A stretch of DNA of 40,997 nt, taken from the NCBI GenBank assembly GCA_018302335.1, contig JAGVZT010000023.1, forward strand, positions 1 to 40,997, given 5' to 3'. Below, piece after piece: positions 8,708 through 18,088 of this stretch. The notes below the pieces were generated by a model that saw only the letters and a list, made by a program, of their open reading frames with translations, was not told the DNA's origin and ran no database searches. Made by a program: the position numbers and the translations under genes. How positions within the stretch are numbered: position 1 is the first letter of the stretch; every line of letters starts with the position of its first letter. The DNA is from Candidatus Woesearchaeota archaeon (GTDB lineage: Archaea > Nanobdellota > Nanobdellia > Woesearchaeales > JAGVZT01).

Positions 8708-9786
8708 CGCAGGTGCACCTCGAGCACGTCCTGGTCCCTGAGCACGTGGGGCAGCATCCTCTTCTGGCCCGGGAAGCGCGATGACGGCCCCCAGACGCGC
8801 GAGAATTTGAACTTCGCCACGAAATCGCGATGCAATCTCGTGCAGACATCCTGCACCGTGCAGCCCTGGCGCATGATGACCGGCTCGTCCATGTCCGGTT
8901 TCTTGCCTATCTGCTTGAGATAGACGCGCATCAGCCGCATCCGGGTGAAGATGAGTTCCTTCAGCTCCGCGAGGTTGGTGCCGAGCTGGGCGCTCACCAT
9001 GATGTCCACCTTGCATGCCTCTGCCACCTCGCGGGCCTTCTGCGCAGGCACCATGTCCACCTTGTTGAGCACCACGATGGCCGGGAGGTAGATGCGGTTG
9101 CCCAGGATACAGTCGATGAACTCTTCCACCGTCACTTCGGAGCGCAGCACCACATCGCAGTTCATCAGGCGGTACTCGCGCAGCACGGTCTCGAGCGTCT
9201 CCCTGTCCATGTGTCGTTGCGGCACCGTAGATGCCATGGAAATGCCGCCGCGCATCTTTCGGCTTATCTTCACGTCCGGCCGCGAGGTGTTGGCCCTGAC
9301 GCCGGAGTCGTAGAGCTCTTGCTGCAGGACGCGGAGATGGCCGGGATGGAACACATCGAGCAGCATGAGCACCAGGTCCGCGCTCCTCACCACGGAGAGG
9401 ACCTCCCTGCCGCGCCCGCGTCCCGAGGCGGCGCCGTGCACGATGCCCGGGACGTCCAGGACCTGTATCTTGGCGTGGTTGTGCAGCATGAGCCCGGGGA
9501 TGACGTCCAGGGTGGTGAAATCGTATGCCCCGACCTTGCTCTCGGCGTTGGTGATTGCGTTGAGCAACGTCGATTTTCCCACCGAGGGGTAGCCCAGCAT
9601 GATGACCGTGCCGTCTCCTGTCTTGCGGACAGCATAACCCTCGCCCTTGCCACCGGAGGACTTGTGGAGCTCCTCGTCCTTCAGCCGGGCAATCTTGGCC
9701 TTGAGCAGCCCGACGTGGTGCTGGGTGGCCTTGTTGTACTTTGTCTTCCGGAGCTCTTCCTCGAACTCCTCCACGCGGGAGCCCAT
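8704..9786 (-). CDS. drg: Drg-family GTP-binding protein (OBG/Drg with C-terminal TGS domain)
   Basis: GYPSVGKSTLLNAIT, GAYDFTTLDVIPG, VLDVPGIVHGAASGRGRGREVLSVVRSADL, VVLNKVDM and a TGS-like C-terminus. Start at MGSRVEEFEEELRKTKYNKATQHHVG, about 25 nt downstream of a minus-strand TATA (tatataaa). Confidence 0.93.
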   Translation of the reverse strand: MGSRVEEFEEELRKTKYNKATQHHVGLLKAKIARLKDEELHKSSGGKGEGYAVRKTGDGTVIMLGYPSVGKSTLLNAITNAESKVGAYDFTTLDVIPGLMLHNHAKIQVLDVPGIVHGAASGRGRGREVLSVVRSADLVLMLLDVFHPGHLRVLQQELYDSGVRANTSRPDVKISRKMRGGISMASTVPQRHMDRETLETVLREYRLMNCDVVLRSEVTVEEFIDCILGNRIYLPAIVVLNKVDMVPAQKAREVAEACKVDIMVSAQLGTNLAELKELIFTRMRLMRVYLKQIGKKPDMDEPVIMRQGCTVQDVCTRLHRDFVAKFKFSRVWGPSSRFPGQKRMLPHVLRDQDVLEVHLR

Positions 9787-9957
9787 GGTCGTGGCGGACT
9801 CGTCGCCGTTTATATACCTGCCGCCGACTCTGTGAGCGGATGGAATCCGGTGGAGGCGCGATATCCTGCCTCGCGGGGATATCTTCCCGGATGGCGACCG
9901 GCTGTTCCGCGCCGCAAGATTCTTAAGCGGGCTTGACGCAAGACGGCCGGAGGTGGC

Positions 9958-10092
9958 ATGATGGCCCGTTGCGTCCACTGCAAGAAAGAGACCGAAAAGT
10001 ACACCCTCATCGAGGGACTGGGCAGGATTGCGGTGTGCGAGCGCTGCATGGAATCGAACGACGTCGCCACCGAACGGCCGCTGAGGAAATAG
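9958..10092 (+). CDS. Small zinc-ribbon-like protein (44 aa)
   Basis: My translation MMARCVHCKKETEKYTLIEGLGRIAVCERCMESNDVATERPLRK*; two CxxC knuckles. Below the size cutoff of the ORF track. Confidence 0.6.
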   Translation: MMARCVHCKKETEKYTLIEGLGRIAVCERCMESNDVATERPLRK

Positions 10093-10096
10093 CAGG

Positions 10097-10609
10097 GTGC
10101 GCCTGTCCTCTTTGCCTGGGGGTCCCCGCGTGCCGGACGCCGAGCGCCTTCTGCGTGAGTGCGTCAGGGACTACAAGCCCCCGCTGACCGAATCGCGCAT
10201 CCGCAACCTTCTGCGGTACGCCAGGAGCCCAGGGCATAGCCTTCTGCTTTACTCCGGGAAGGATCTGGTTGCGATGGCGGCATTCCGTCGGTATCGCACG
10301 AGAGACTTCTCGTATTACGGCTACCCGAGGGCGCGTGGCCTCGCGGGCTTCGCGTACCTGAAGACGCTGCTCGTCGCTCCGCGTTGGAGAAGGAAGGGAG
10401 TCGCGCTGCTGCTGCGCACTCGTGCCGTTGCGCTCCTCCGAAAGCGCGGATTCAAGGGCGTCGCGAGCACCTGCTGGGCGAAAAACGTTTCGATGGTCCG
10501 CCTGAACGAGCGGATGGGCTTCACGATGCTTGGCCGATTTCCCGCTTCGTGGCGGGGGAAGGGAGAGGAAAGCCTGCTCTGGGAGAAGCGCTTCAGAGCT
10601 CATCCCTGA
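10097..10609 (+). CDS. GNAT-family N-acetyltransferase
   Basis: YLKTLLVAPRWRRKGVALLLRTRAVALLRKRGFKGVASTCWAKNVSMVRLNERMGFTMLGRFP is GNAT-like (V.P..R.KGV...L; N..M..LNE.MGF). GTG start. Confidence 0.8.
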   Translation: MRLSSLPGGPRVPDAERLLRECVRDYKPPLTESRIRNLLRYARSPGHSLLLYSGKDLVAMAAFRRYRTRDFSYYGYPRARGLAGFAYLKTLLVAPRWRRKGVALLLRTRAVALLRKRGFKGVASTCWAKNVSMVRLNERMGFTMLGRFPASWRGKGEESLLWEKRFRAHP

Positions 10610-11327
10610 GGAGGGAGAGCGCTTCGGCAACTCCGTCGTCTTCTGCTGTCTGGACGATGTAGTCCGCGAGGGCCCGAAGCTCTTCGGGCGCGTCGCCCAT
10701 GGCGACCCGCGTTCCCGCGACGGCGAAGAGCGGCACATCATTGTAGCTGTCCCCGATGGCAGCGAGGTCTTTCCTCGGGATGCCCATGAGCCTGCAGTAC
10801 CGCTCCGCGGCGTCTCCCTTGGAAGCGGCGGTGAGGTCCAGCCCCCAGCGTCCGGAGCTGCGCTGGAGGAACTTCGCGAGGCAGAGCGTGCCAGGCATGA
10901 GGTAGCGCTTCTTCAACTCCTCCAGCTGTCCGTCGCTCAGCTGCAGTGCGGAGATGCGGGTCACCTCGCCCTTCGGCAGCGGTGCCATTCCCTCCTCCCA
11001 GGGGATGCCCCTCCCTCCGATGACGGCGTTGAGGGCAATGCCCTGTTGCTGCAAGACAGAGAGGATATCACGGGCCATCGCGGCCGGAAGAGGCCGTTTC
11101 CATCGCGTCACTCCGTCCGAGGAGACGATGCGGCCGCCGCCATCGCAGACATGCATGCCCCGCAGCCCGAGCGCAGATGCGAAGCGGAGAAGGTGCTGAG
11201 CGTCCCTGCTGGAGCAGAGGCCGATGGGAAAGCGCGCGGAGCGGACCGCCTCCAGGACCCGTGGAGATATCTCCTTGCTGCGACCCACCAGTGTCCCGTC
11301 CAGGTCGATGAGGCAGGCCTTGAGCAT
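10593..11327 (-). CDS. HAD-superfamily phosphatase (phosphoglycolate phosphatase/Cof type)
   Basis: LIDLDGTLVG and IGDSYNDVPLFAVAGTRVAMGDAPEELRALADYIV. TATA (catatttatatgg on minus) about 25 nt upstream of the MLKAC start. Confidence 0.85.
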   Translation of the reverse strand: MLKACLIDLDGTLVGRSKEISPRVLEAVRSARFPIGLCSSRDAQHLLRFASALGLRGMHVCDGGGRIVSSDGVTRWKRPLPAAMARDILSVLQQQGIALNAVIGGRGIPWEEGMAPLPKGEVTRISALQLSDGQLEELKKRYLMPGTLCLAKFLQRSSGRWGLDLTAASKGDAAERYCRLMGIPRKDLAAIGDSYNDVPLFAVAGTRVAMGDAPEELRALADYIVQTAEDDGVAEALSLLRDEL

Positions 11328-11499
11328 CCCAGCAGCGCGGGACATTCCGCCATATAAATATGTCGGATTGGCGGCCAGAAGGGGCGTTCAGCGCACTCTC
11401 AGATAGCTCCTTAAAGCCCTGCGCGCTTTCCCTGGCAGCGGCCAGGAAGACAGTGAGTGAGACAAAAAAGTTACTTCAGAGTGGTGAAAAAGCGAAAAG

Positions 11500-11507
11500 T
11501 ATATAAA
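11500..11507 (+). promoter_or_regulatory. Archaeal TATA box upstream of the 11552 gene
   Basis: TATATAAA in aaaagTATATAAAgga. Confidence 0.65.
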
Positions 11508-11551
11508 GGAGAGAGTATCTATAACATGCACGGTAAACCCGAGGTGACAAC

Positions 11552-12244
11552 ATGACAGAGGAGCAGAAAGGCGAGGCGAACAGCGCCAAGGGAATAATCG
11601 ACGAACTCCAGAACAAGGCCAAGAGCTACGGCAAGGCGGTCAGCGCATCCAAGGATGCCACTGCCATAGCCTACGGGGCTCACGCGGTCAGGACCTCCTG
11701 GGGCGGTTTCGAGACCGACGAGGATGGCAATCTCAAGCTTGATGACAACGCTGCCGCGCGCACGGACGGCATCAGTGCCGGTGCGATGCAGTACACCGCG
11801 GGGCACCTCGCTCCCGGTGAGTCTGATGATGTCTACGCCAACCTGAAGGGAGTGTACGACAGGCATCCGGACCGGATGGCCTCCATCGTGCTCGGCGACC
11901 TCATGGGAGAAGGGGCTGCTGGTAACCTGCTCGCCGCGATGCAGCAGGGCTATGTGCCGGTTGCAGACATTGTCGGCACGATTGCGAAGGGCAACGAGGC
12001 ACGCGCGAAGGCGTGGGCGCAGAAGTTCCAGACGGAGACCCTCACCGAGGAGAACCTCGAGGTGCTCGTGGAGCAGACGAGGAACGACCTCACGGCGAGG
12101 GGCTACACCGTGAACCACGTGACGCCTGACCTGGCTGTCCAGTACCAGTCCATCATGGCTGGCGGAGACCCGATGGCGGAGATTCTCGGCGAGTACGAGA
12201 AGGCTGGGCTCATCAGCGGCGGCAAGAAAGGCGAGAGCCACTAA
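11552..12244 (+). CDS. Hypothetical protein (230 aa)
   Basis: Continuous ORF with a Shine-Dalgarno-like GAGGTGA upstream; next ORF follows 7 bp downstream. No recognised family. Confidence 0.8.
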   Translation: MTEEQKGEANSAKGIIDELQNKAKSYGKAVSASKDATAIAYGAHAVRTSWGGFETDEDGNLKLDDNAAARTDGISAGAMQYTAGHLAPGESDDVYANLKGVYDRHPDRMASIVLGDLMGEGAAGNLLAAMQQGYVPVADIVGTIAKGNEARAKAWAQKFQTETLTEENLEVLVEQTRNDLTARGYTVNHVTPDLAVQYQSIMAGGDPMAEILGEYEKAGLISGGKKGESH

Positions 12245-12251
12245 GCCGTAG

Positions 12252-13295
12252 ATGGACCTGGCAGAACTCCTGTCGGACGCAGAGGCGAAGCTGAAGGCGG
12301 CTGAGCCTCTCGTCGAACAGGGCGGCCAGCTGTACCGGCTCCGGGAGCGGCCCTATGGCGGGGTGTTCGCCATCAGCGATTTCCTGGTCCCGGCATACCA
12401 CTCCCTCAAGGAGAGTGCGCTAGCGGGCGAGCGCGACGAGCGACTCCTCAGGCTCCTCAGCGAGAGCGCAGTCGCGCTCACCCGTGCGTACCTCAAGGAG
12501 AATGAGCGGCTGGGCAACGAAGGCCACCTGGACAGCATGCTCGAAGTTTCCGAGGACGGACAGCTTCTTCCTCTCTATGCTGAACCTACGCGTGGACGGC
12601 TTCTGGACGACACCCATGAGGCTCAGCGGAGGCTCATCGGTTTCTTCCTCCGCGTTCCGCGGCGGATGAATGACAAGGTCGCGAAGCAGATGCAGGAGTG
12701 GCTGCACAGCTGCAAGAGCCCGGAACTCGCGGTGCGCATGGGCCAGTATCAGGACGCCGCAATCTGGGCGCATCAGCAGGGTTCTCTTCTTCCCATGCTC
12801 GACTCGCTGCTCCAGGGAGAGCATCCTGAGGGGCATACGCTCGCACTGCAGCTTGCGCAGCGGGCCATCCCCGTGGCTGCTCTGGATGTGAAGGATTTCA
12901 TCGTCGTCGGACCAAGGAACTTCAGCGGGGAATACGACGCGCTGAATGCGATGGAACTCGCGGCGAGCGAGCGTGTCCTCGCGGCGCAGGGCGTGCCGCT
13001 CGGTCCGGAGGCATACCAATCCGCAGCCTCTTCAGCCAAGGAGGACCCCCTCAGCCAGGAATCCCTTTCCACACTGCACGGCCTGGTGTACCTGCACCAC
13101 CTCGCCGCGGACATACTTGAGCGAACGCCGAAGGTGGGGGCGGAGCTGCGGGAGCGCATCGCCCTGCGCCAGCGCGAGTACGGCGCGCTGGAGCGCAAGT
13201 GGAACGACGAGGTGCTCCTGGGCGCAAGCGGCGCACGGCTTCTCACCCCGGACATGCCTGGTTTCCGGCAGGGCCTCGAGGCGCTGCGGCGCTAG
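12252..13295 (+). CDS. Hypothetical helical protein (347 aa)
   Basis: Continuous ORF directly downstream of the 11552 gene; no recognised family. Confidence 0.8.
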   Translation: MDLAELLSDAEAKLKAAEPLVEQGGQLYRLRERPYGGVFAISDFLVPAYHSLKESALAGERDERLLRLLSESAVALTRAYLKENERLGNEGHLDSMLEVSEDGQLLPLYAEPTRGRLLDDTHEAQRRLIGFFLRVPRRMNDKVAKQMQEWLHSCKSPELAVRMGQYQDAAIWAHQQGSLLPMLDSLLQGEHPEGHTLALQLAQRAIPVAALDVKDFIVVGPRNFSGEYDALNAMELAASERVLAAQGVPLGPEAYQSAASSAKEDPLSQESLSTLHGLVYLHHLAADILERTPKVGAELRERIALRQREYGALERKWNDEVLLGASGARLLTPDMPGFRQGLEALRR

Positions 13296-13921
13296 AGTCG
13301 CCTCAGCCTCATCTCCATCTCCTGAGCGTTCTCGAACTGCCGCTCCCTCGCGCGGAATTCGGCAGTGTGGTACCGCGCGGAGCCTCCGCAGGGCTGATAT
13401 TTCAGCACGCGGTGCAGCAGCTCGTGATAGAGCACGTAGTCCAGCAGCAGCGGCTCCCGGCGGAGGAGGCTGCTGAGCGTGACCATGTCGGTCGCGTAGT
13501 GATAATGCCCCAGCGTACGCCTTGACGCGGAGCCGAAGCGCATGAGCGGCTTTGTCAGGGCGCCGTTGAAGTAGCGCGCATTCACACGCGCGAAGCTCTC
13601 CTCCAGCATCACGTCCGCCTCGTGCTCTGGCGTCGCGAGGTGGAGGCTCTGCAGATAATGATGGTAGAGCGCGATATTCACGCTGTCGCGCTTCTCCCGC
13701 AGCGCCTTGAGGATGAGCATCTGCAGCAGCCCGATGAGAATCTCCTCGCTCACCCCGCGCCACGCGGAGGAGAGGCGGAAACGCATCTCGGCCGCAGTGT
13801 ACCGTATGGACGCATTGTACGGCGTGAAGCGCGATGAGAAGGAGACTCGCACGGCATACAGGAAATCCTGGCCGGGAAAAAGCCTCAGGTACGCGTCGCG
13901 GACCAGCTCATCGTGTCTCAT
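13292..13921 (-). CDS. SprT/WLM-like zinc metallopeptidase
   Basis: LLDYVLYHELLHRVLKYQPCGGSARYHTAEFRARERQFENA: HExxH motif with a downstream conserved H...F...E. Confidence 0.72.
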   Translation of the reverse strand: MRHDELVRDAYLRLFPGQDFLYAVRVSFSSRFTPYNASIRYTAAEMRFRLSSAWRGVSEEILIGLLQMLILKALREKRDSVNIALYHHYLQSLHLATPEHEADVMLEESFARVNARYFNGALTKPLMRFGSASRRTLGHYHYATDMVTLSSLLRREPLLLDYVLYHELLHRVLKYQPCGGSARYHTAEFRARERQFENAQEMEMRLRRL

Positions 13922-15008
13922 ACCGGAGAATCGCCCCTATCTTGCCCAGGTCTCGCAGCTGGACCCCCTCACGCGTCTCGGTGGAGATGAGTTCGACGGT
14001 GGTGCCCATCTTCTTCGCCTCCTCCTCGAACTCCTCGAGGGTCGCGTCGTCCAGGGCCTCGGAGAGCAGCAATGTCTCGACCGCCCCGAGCTTGAGAAGC
14101 CGCATCACCGCGTCCTTGCCGTAGGAGACCATTCCCATCTGCGTGGCGAGAAACTTGAAGAACCGGTTCATGAGCGCCTTCTCGCGCCCGACCTCCTCGT
14201 TGGCCAGCGCGTCCTGCGACTTGTCCAGGAGTTCCTCGAGCCCGAACTCCCCGGTGTACGAGAGGTCGCGCACCGCGATGATCTTCTGCTTCACCTCGGT
14301 GGGGATGAAGTTGCCCTCGATGAAGGTGTATTTTGTCGGCCCGGGACCGCCGACGAGGATGCCCTTGATTTCCGGCTTGCCGAAGAACTGCTCTTTCACC
14401 AGCTCGCCGAGGCGGTTGTAGAAGTCCTTCGCCGCGTTCTCGCGGAGCTGCTCGAACCGGTGCGCGCTCTGCCCTCCTGCGCGATGCTTGCCCGGGACGT
14501 TGCTCTTCTTCTTCACCAGCGGGATGAGCTGCCGCCCCTTGAGCAGCGCGAGATTGCCCTCGCGGCGGTCCATCACGATGAGGCCGTAGATGCTCTTGGT
14601 CTCGAGCATCTGCTCCAGGAGGTCAAGCACGAAGGTCTTGTCGCAGCGGTACAGCCGCGTGTTCAGGGGGATGGGCGGTTCGAGGCTCCAGACCTTGATG
14701 TCCTGGCCTCCCTCGCGCTCGGAGACATTGCCGGAGAAGACCGCGAGGCCTTTCGGGGGCGTTTGCTTGAAGAGCCGGAGATGCTGGACCATCCGTTCCA
14801 GCGCGTCCACGACGTTCTTTCTCGTCGTCGCATCCTTGATGTTCGAGGCGGTGCCCTGCTCCTGGCTCAGGTGCTGGATGATCTTGACCAGCTCATACCC
14901 CGTGGGAACGTACACAGAGACCAGTTCGGTGTGCCTCCCGCGGTAACGCGAGAGGTCCTTGATGAATCTCTTGAGCTGGAAGCGCTCCGCTGCGCTCGCC
15001 TCGTCCAT
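13908..15008 (-). CDS. prf1: Archaeal peptide chain release factor 1 (aRF1)
   Basis: KHRAGGQSAHRFEQLRENAAKDFYNRLGE (GGQ motif), SNIKDATTRKNVVDAL, GGPGPTKYTFIEGNFI. TATA about 25 nt upstream. Confidence 0.95.
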   Translation of the reverse strand: MDEASAAERFQLKRFIKDLSRYRGRHTELVSVYVPTGYELVKIIQHLSQEQGTASNIKDATTRKNVVDALERMVQHLRLFKQTPPKGLAVFSGNVSEREGGQDIKVWSLEPPIPLNTRLYRCDKTFVLDLLEQMLETKSIYGLIVMDRREGNLALLKGRQLIPLVKKKSNVPGKHRAGGQSAHRFEQLRENAAKDFYNRLGELVKEQFFGKPEIKGILVGGPGPTKYTFIEGNFIPTEVKQKIIAVRDLSYTGEFGLEELLDKSQDALANEEVGREKALMNRFFKFLATQMGMVSYGKDAVMRLLKLGAVETLLLSEALDDATLEEFEEEAKKMGTTVELISTETREGVQLRDLGKIGAILRYETR

Positions 15009-15072
15009 GGGAACGCAGGTCCGGCCGATGTTTATAAACTTTCCCCGGCGAACGCCGTGTGGAAAGTCCGCA

Positions 15073-15141
15073 TCGGCCGCGCTGTCGCGCGCTTTCCGCG
15101 TTGTCTCGCAGCGATTCCGGACATTCTCAGCCGCCCGGCCG
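15073..15141. repeat. Palindromic intergenic element, copy H
   Basis: tcggccgcgctgtcgcgcgctttccgcgttgtctcgcagcgattccggacattctcagccgcccggccg; aligns to the reverse complement of copy C (tcggccgcactgccgcacgatttccgggctgtctcgc...). Confidence 0.6.
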
Positions 15142-15151
15142 TTAGCGATTT

Positions 15152-16033
15152 CTACTCGGCGCCGGCGAGGACCTGCGCCACGAGGTCCTCGATTTCCGCG
15201 TGATGGCTGTATTCCTGGACATGCAGTCTCGAACGCAGCTCGGACAGCCCCTCGGACGCGACGTCCGGGAAGGACGCAGGATGCGGAAGACGTTCGCTGA
15301 GTTCGAGAGCGCGGCCGGAAACCGCCCGGTTGAGCTGTCCCAGGTATGCGCCGAGCAATCCGGTGGCGTCCATGAGCGCCGCGAGACTCTCGGACTGGGA
15401 CCCGAGGCTGCCATAGAGCCTGCGGACATGCTGGAGATGGTCGTTGACCATGGCTGCCTGCTGTCCCACCGATGCTGCATGGTGCGCTGCACTGGCGAGC
15501 ATGCGCTCGTACTCGTCGAGGAGCCCGAGCTCGCGGTGGCGGAAGAGGATGCGCTGGCCGGCGAGACTCTGCTGTCCGGTGAGGGACTTTGCCTCCCGCA
15601 GCTGCGCTGCCGTGGGTGTCTCTCCTGCCTCAGCGACGAGGGTCGCGAGCTCTCCGCGCTGGCTGCGGTAGAGATGGCAGTCTCGCTCGAGCGCAGAACG
15701 CGCATCCTGCGCATAGGACGCGATGTCGGCGTGCAGCGCCTCGCTCTCTGCTGCCTGCTGCTCAAGCCGGAGGCCGAGGTGGCGGAGGTTGCGGAGCTGG
15801 CTGCCGAACAGCTCCTCCGGAGTCCGGCGATGCGGCGGTTCGCCTGCGAGCCCCCGGGCCCAGTCCCGGCAGTCCGCCCAGAGCGAGTACCACCACGATG
15901 CCTCGCGGCGCAGGGCATCCTCCATCTCCGCATGGGTCTCCTGGGCTCGCGCGAGTGTCTCTCCCAGTTCCGTGGGCCGCTCTGATGCGAGAAGGCGTTG
16001 GACTTTTTCCGTGAGGTTCACTTCCAGCTCCAT
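15152..16033 (-). CDS. Hypothetical coiled-coil protein
   Basis: Glu/Ala/Leu-rich helical sequence (MELEVNLTEKVQRLLASERPTELGETLARAQETHAEMEDALRREA...). Confidence 0.75.
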   Translation of the reverse strand: MELEVNLTEKVQRLLASERPTELGETLARAQETHAEMEDALRREASWWYSLWADCRDWARGLAGEPPHRRTPEELFGSQLRNLRHLGLRLEQQAAESEALHADIASYAQDARSALERDCHLYRSQRGELATLVAEAGETPTAAQLREAKSLTGQQSLAGQRILFRHRELGLLDEYERMLASAAHHAASVGQQAAMVNDHLQHVRRLYGSLGSQSESLAALMDATGLLGAYLGQLNRAVSGRALELSERLPHPASFPDVASEGLSELRSRLHVQEYSHHAEIEDLVAQVLAGAE

Positions 16034-16034
16034 C

Positions 16035-16616
16035 TCACTCACCGCCGAACAGGGAGCGCAGTGCGTCGAGCGCCTCATGATACAGGCCAGATGCCGCATC
16101 TCCCAGATAGTTGCCGAGCACCGCGCGCCGTGCTCCCGGAGAGAGTTGCTCCATCAGCAGGAGTGCCGCTCCCTCCCGCGATTCTGCGGGGAGCGCAGCG
16201 AGCTCTGCGGTGACGAACGCGGTCCGCTGCTGGACATCGAGTGTCCCGAGCTCCTCGTGGAGCAGCGGAGGCCTCGCCTCCGGGGGCAGGGAAAGGTACG
16301 CTGACCTCGCCGCGTCGAGGCGTGTCATCTCCGGGGAGCCCAAGATGATGGTGCGCAGGGTGGCAGGCTGTAGCTCGTCGGGCATCCTGGAGTACGCTGA
16401 TTCCGCAAGACGCGCCAGGCTCGTCCCCGCTCCGCGAGTCTCTTCCTCGCTCGCGGAGAGGATGGCTGTCTCCGTTTCTGTGGCGAGCTCCTCCAGGCTG
16501 CGGCTCCCTGACAGGGCGAGGGCGCAGCCTCCCGCGAGGGCGGCGATGCCGAGCACGCTCGCGATGCGCTTTGCTTGCACCGTGATGCGCGGCCTGCGAT
16601 AGTATCCACGTCCCAT
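16035..16616 (-). CDS. Hypothetical protein with one N-terminal transmembrane segment
   Basis: MGRGYYRRPRITVQAKRIASVLGIAALAGGCALALSG...; directly upstream of the coiled-coil ORF on the same strand. Confidence 0.7.
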   Translation of the reverse strand: MGRGYYRRPRITVQAKRIASVLGIAALAGGCALALSGSRSLEELATETETAILSASEEETRGAGTSLARLAESAYSRMPDELQPATLRTIILGSPEMTRLDAARSAYLSLPPEARPPLLHEELGTLDVQQRTAFVTAELAALPAESREGAALLLMEQLSPGARRAVLGNYLGDAASGLYHEALDALRSLFGGE

Positions 16617-16843
16617 GCGAGCCCTCCACCGGCAACACCGGCGCACCATCCTGACGGAACAGGATTCAAGAGTGTATCTGCCCTTCGGCCGCAATCGTAG
16701 CGTGCATCGTGATGTCGTTGCGGCGGCAGCAGGCTCTCTTCCGGCGCAGGCAGGGTGCAGCGGAGGGCTTCCGGGGATACCGAATGCCTCGCCCATTCCG
16801 GGCGCAATAGCTTTAAAAGTCGCGAGCGCTTCCCTGTTTCGGG

Positions 16844-18088
16844 ATGCCTTCACCTCGTCGACCAGCGAGGGAGACTTCGAGGAGGCTCCCTTCTGAGCGT
16901 TTTGACCTTTCCCATGACGATGAGTTCCGTGCGAGCGCGCGGGACGACTGGGAGCGGACTGCGGCGCACGTCAGCCTCGACACCTCTCCCGAGACGGCGT
17001 ACCTGCTTCTCGGCCAGACCATATCCGGCCACGCCCAGGAGGGCCACGGATGCTTTTCCAGGCGCTACCTGAACGCCACCATCGGGGAGACCATCGCCGC
17101 TGCAGGCGAGGATGCCGAGCATATCCGACAGCGTCGGGAAGGGGTGCTTCAGGACATTGAAGCACTGCTCTCGGACGCGCTGCATGCCAATGGTGAGTTG
17201 CCGCTGCGGAATACCGGTGGCGAGACTATCGCCGGACTCAACATTCTGGACCAGTCCGCTGACCCGATGCTCTTCCTCTGGGGTTTTTACGTCGCAGGAG
17301 CAGTGATGGATAACCGGGGGTGGCGCGAGAGGATGGCCGCATGGACGAAGCGGACACTCGGGAAAGAGTTCAATGTCCACACCGGAGACAGCTATCCGGT
17401 GAGCCTTGCTGCGCTGGAGGGCCGCGGCGTGACGCTGGACAGCCTGGCGAAGGGGGGGAGAGTGAACATGGACGGCCTCGCGCTGCCGGAAAACCCCGCG
17501 CTCGGCTCTCGGGACGTTGTTTCGGCCTACGTCCAGAACTCCGCCGGCAGCGGGGGCTCGGACGACGCCTCCCTGGTGTACATCGGGATGCTCTACGGCA
17601 GGGATGCCATGGCCGGAGCGTTCCTCGCGGACCATGTGGACACCCTGGACAAGTACTGTGCGCTCATCTATCACGGGGGGAGGGACCAGCTCCTCGCGGA
17701 CTCGCTGCTCGGCGAGACGCGGTTCCTCGCGCAGTTCGGGCCTGATGGGCGGGACTGGCTCCGCGAGGAGGTGCTGTTCCCCTTCCTGCTCTTCGGCAAC
17801 AAGAGCCCGGTGAAGAGACTCTGGGACGCTCCGCCGAAGAAGGTCAAGTTCGTGCAGCTGCCCAGCAGCTCGCAGTCCTACTTCCAACGTGTGCGGGAGA
17901 GCGGGCTGACTGCGATAGAGGCCCACATGGAGTACGCGACCAACGGCACAGTCCTCGATGAAGGACTTCCGATAGCGTTTGAAAAGATGCCTTACTTCCG
18001 TTTCGCCGAGGAGTTGGAGAACCGCATCGCGTTCTTCACCGCTCGGGGCCTGTTCCCTTCGAGCGAGATGCGTGCTTCTTGGTTTTAG
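16844..18088 (+). CDS. Hypothetical protein (414 aa)
   Basis: ATG 16844 about 30 nt after TATA-like ctttaaaag; continuous ORF; no recognised family. Confidence 0.78.
   Translation: MPSPRRPARETSRRLPSERFDLSHDDEFRASARDDWERTAAHVSLDTSPETAYLLLGQTISGHAQEGHGCFSRRYLNATIGETIAAAGEDAEHIRQRREGVLQDIEALLSDALHANGELPLRNTGGETIAGLNILDQSADPMLFLWGFYVAGAVMDNRGWRERMAAWTKRTLGKEFNVHTGDSYPVSLAALEGRGVTLDSLAKGGRVNMDGLALPENPALGSRDVVSAYVQNSAGSGGSDDASLVYIGMLYGRDAMAGAFLADHVDTLDKYCALIYHGGRDQLLADSLLGETRFLAQFGPDGRDWLREEVLFPFLLFGNKSPVKRLWDAPPKKVKFVQLPSSSQSYFQRVRESGLTAIEAHMEYATNGTVLDEGLPIAFEKMPYFRFAEELENRIAFFTARGLFPSSEMRASWF

Noticed and set aside
9833-9905. gatatcctgcctcgcggggatatc segment as another copy of the palindromic element
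   Set aside because: Contains a short inverted repeat but lacks the TCGGCCGC ends and does not align convincingly.
13707-15203. 498-aa plus-strand ORF antisense to aRF1 and the SprT-like gene
   Set aside because: Shadow ORF; the minus strand carries clear GGQ and HExxH proteins.
16760-16805. ccggggataccgaatgcctcgcccattccgggcg as a partial palindromic element
   Set aside because: Only the gggatacc and attccgg words match; too short to call, and it lies in a divergent promoter unlike the others.
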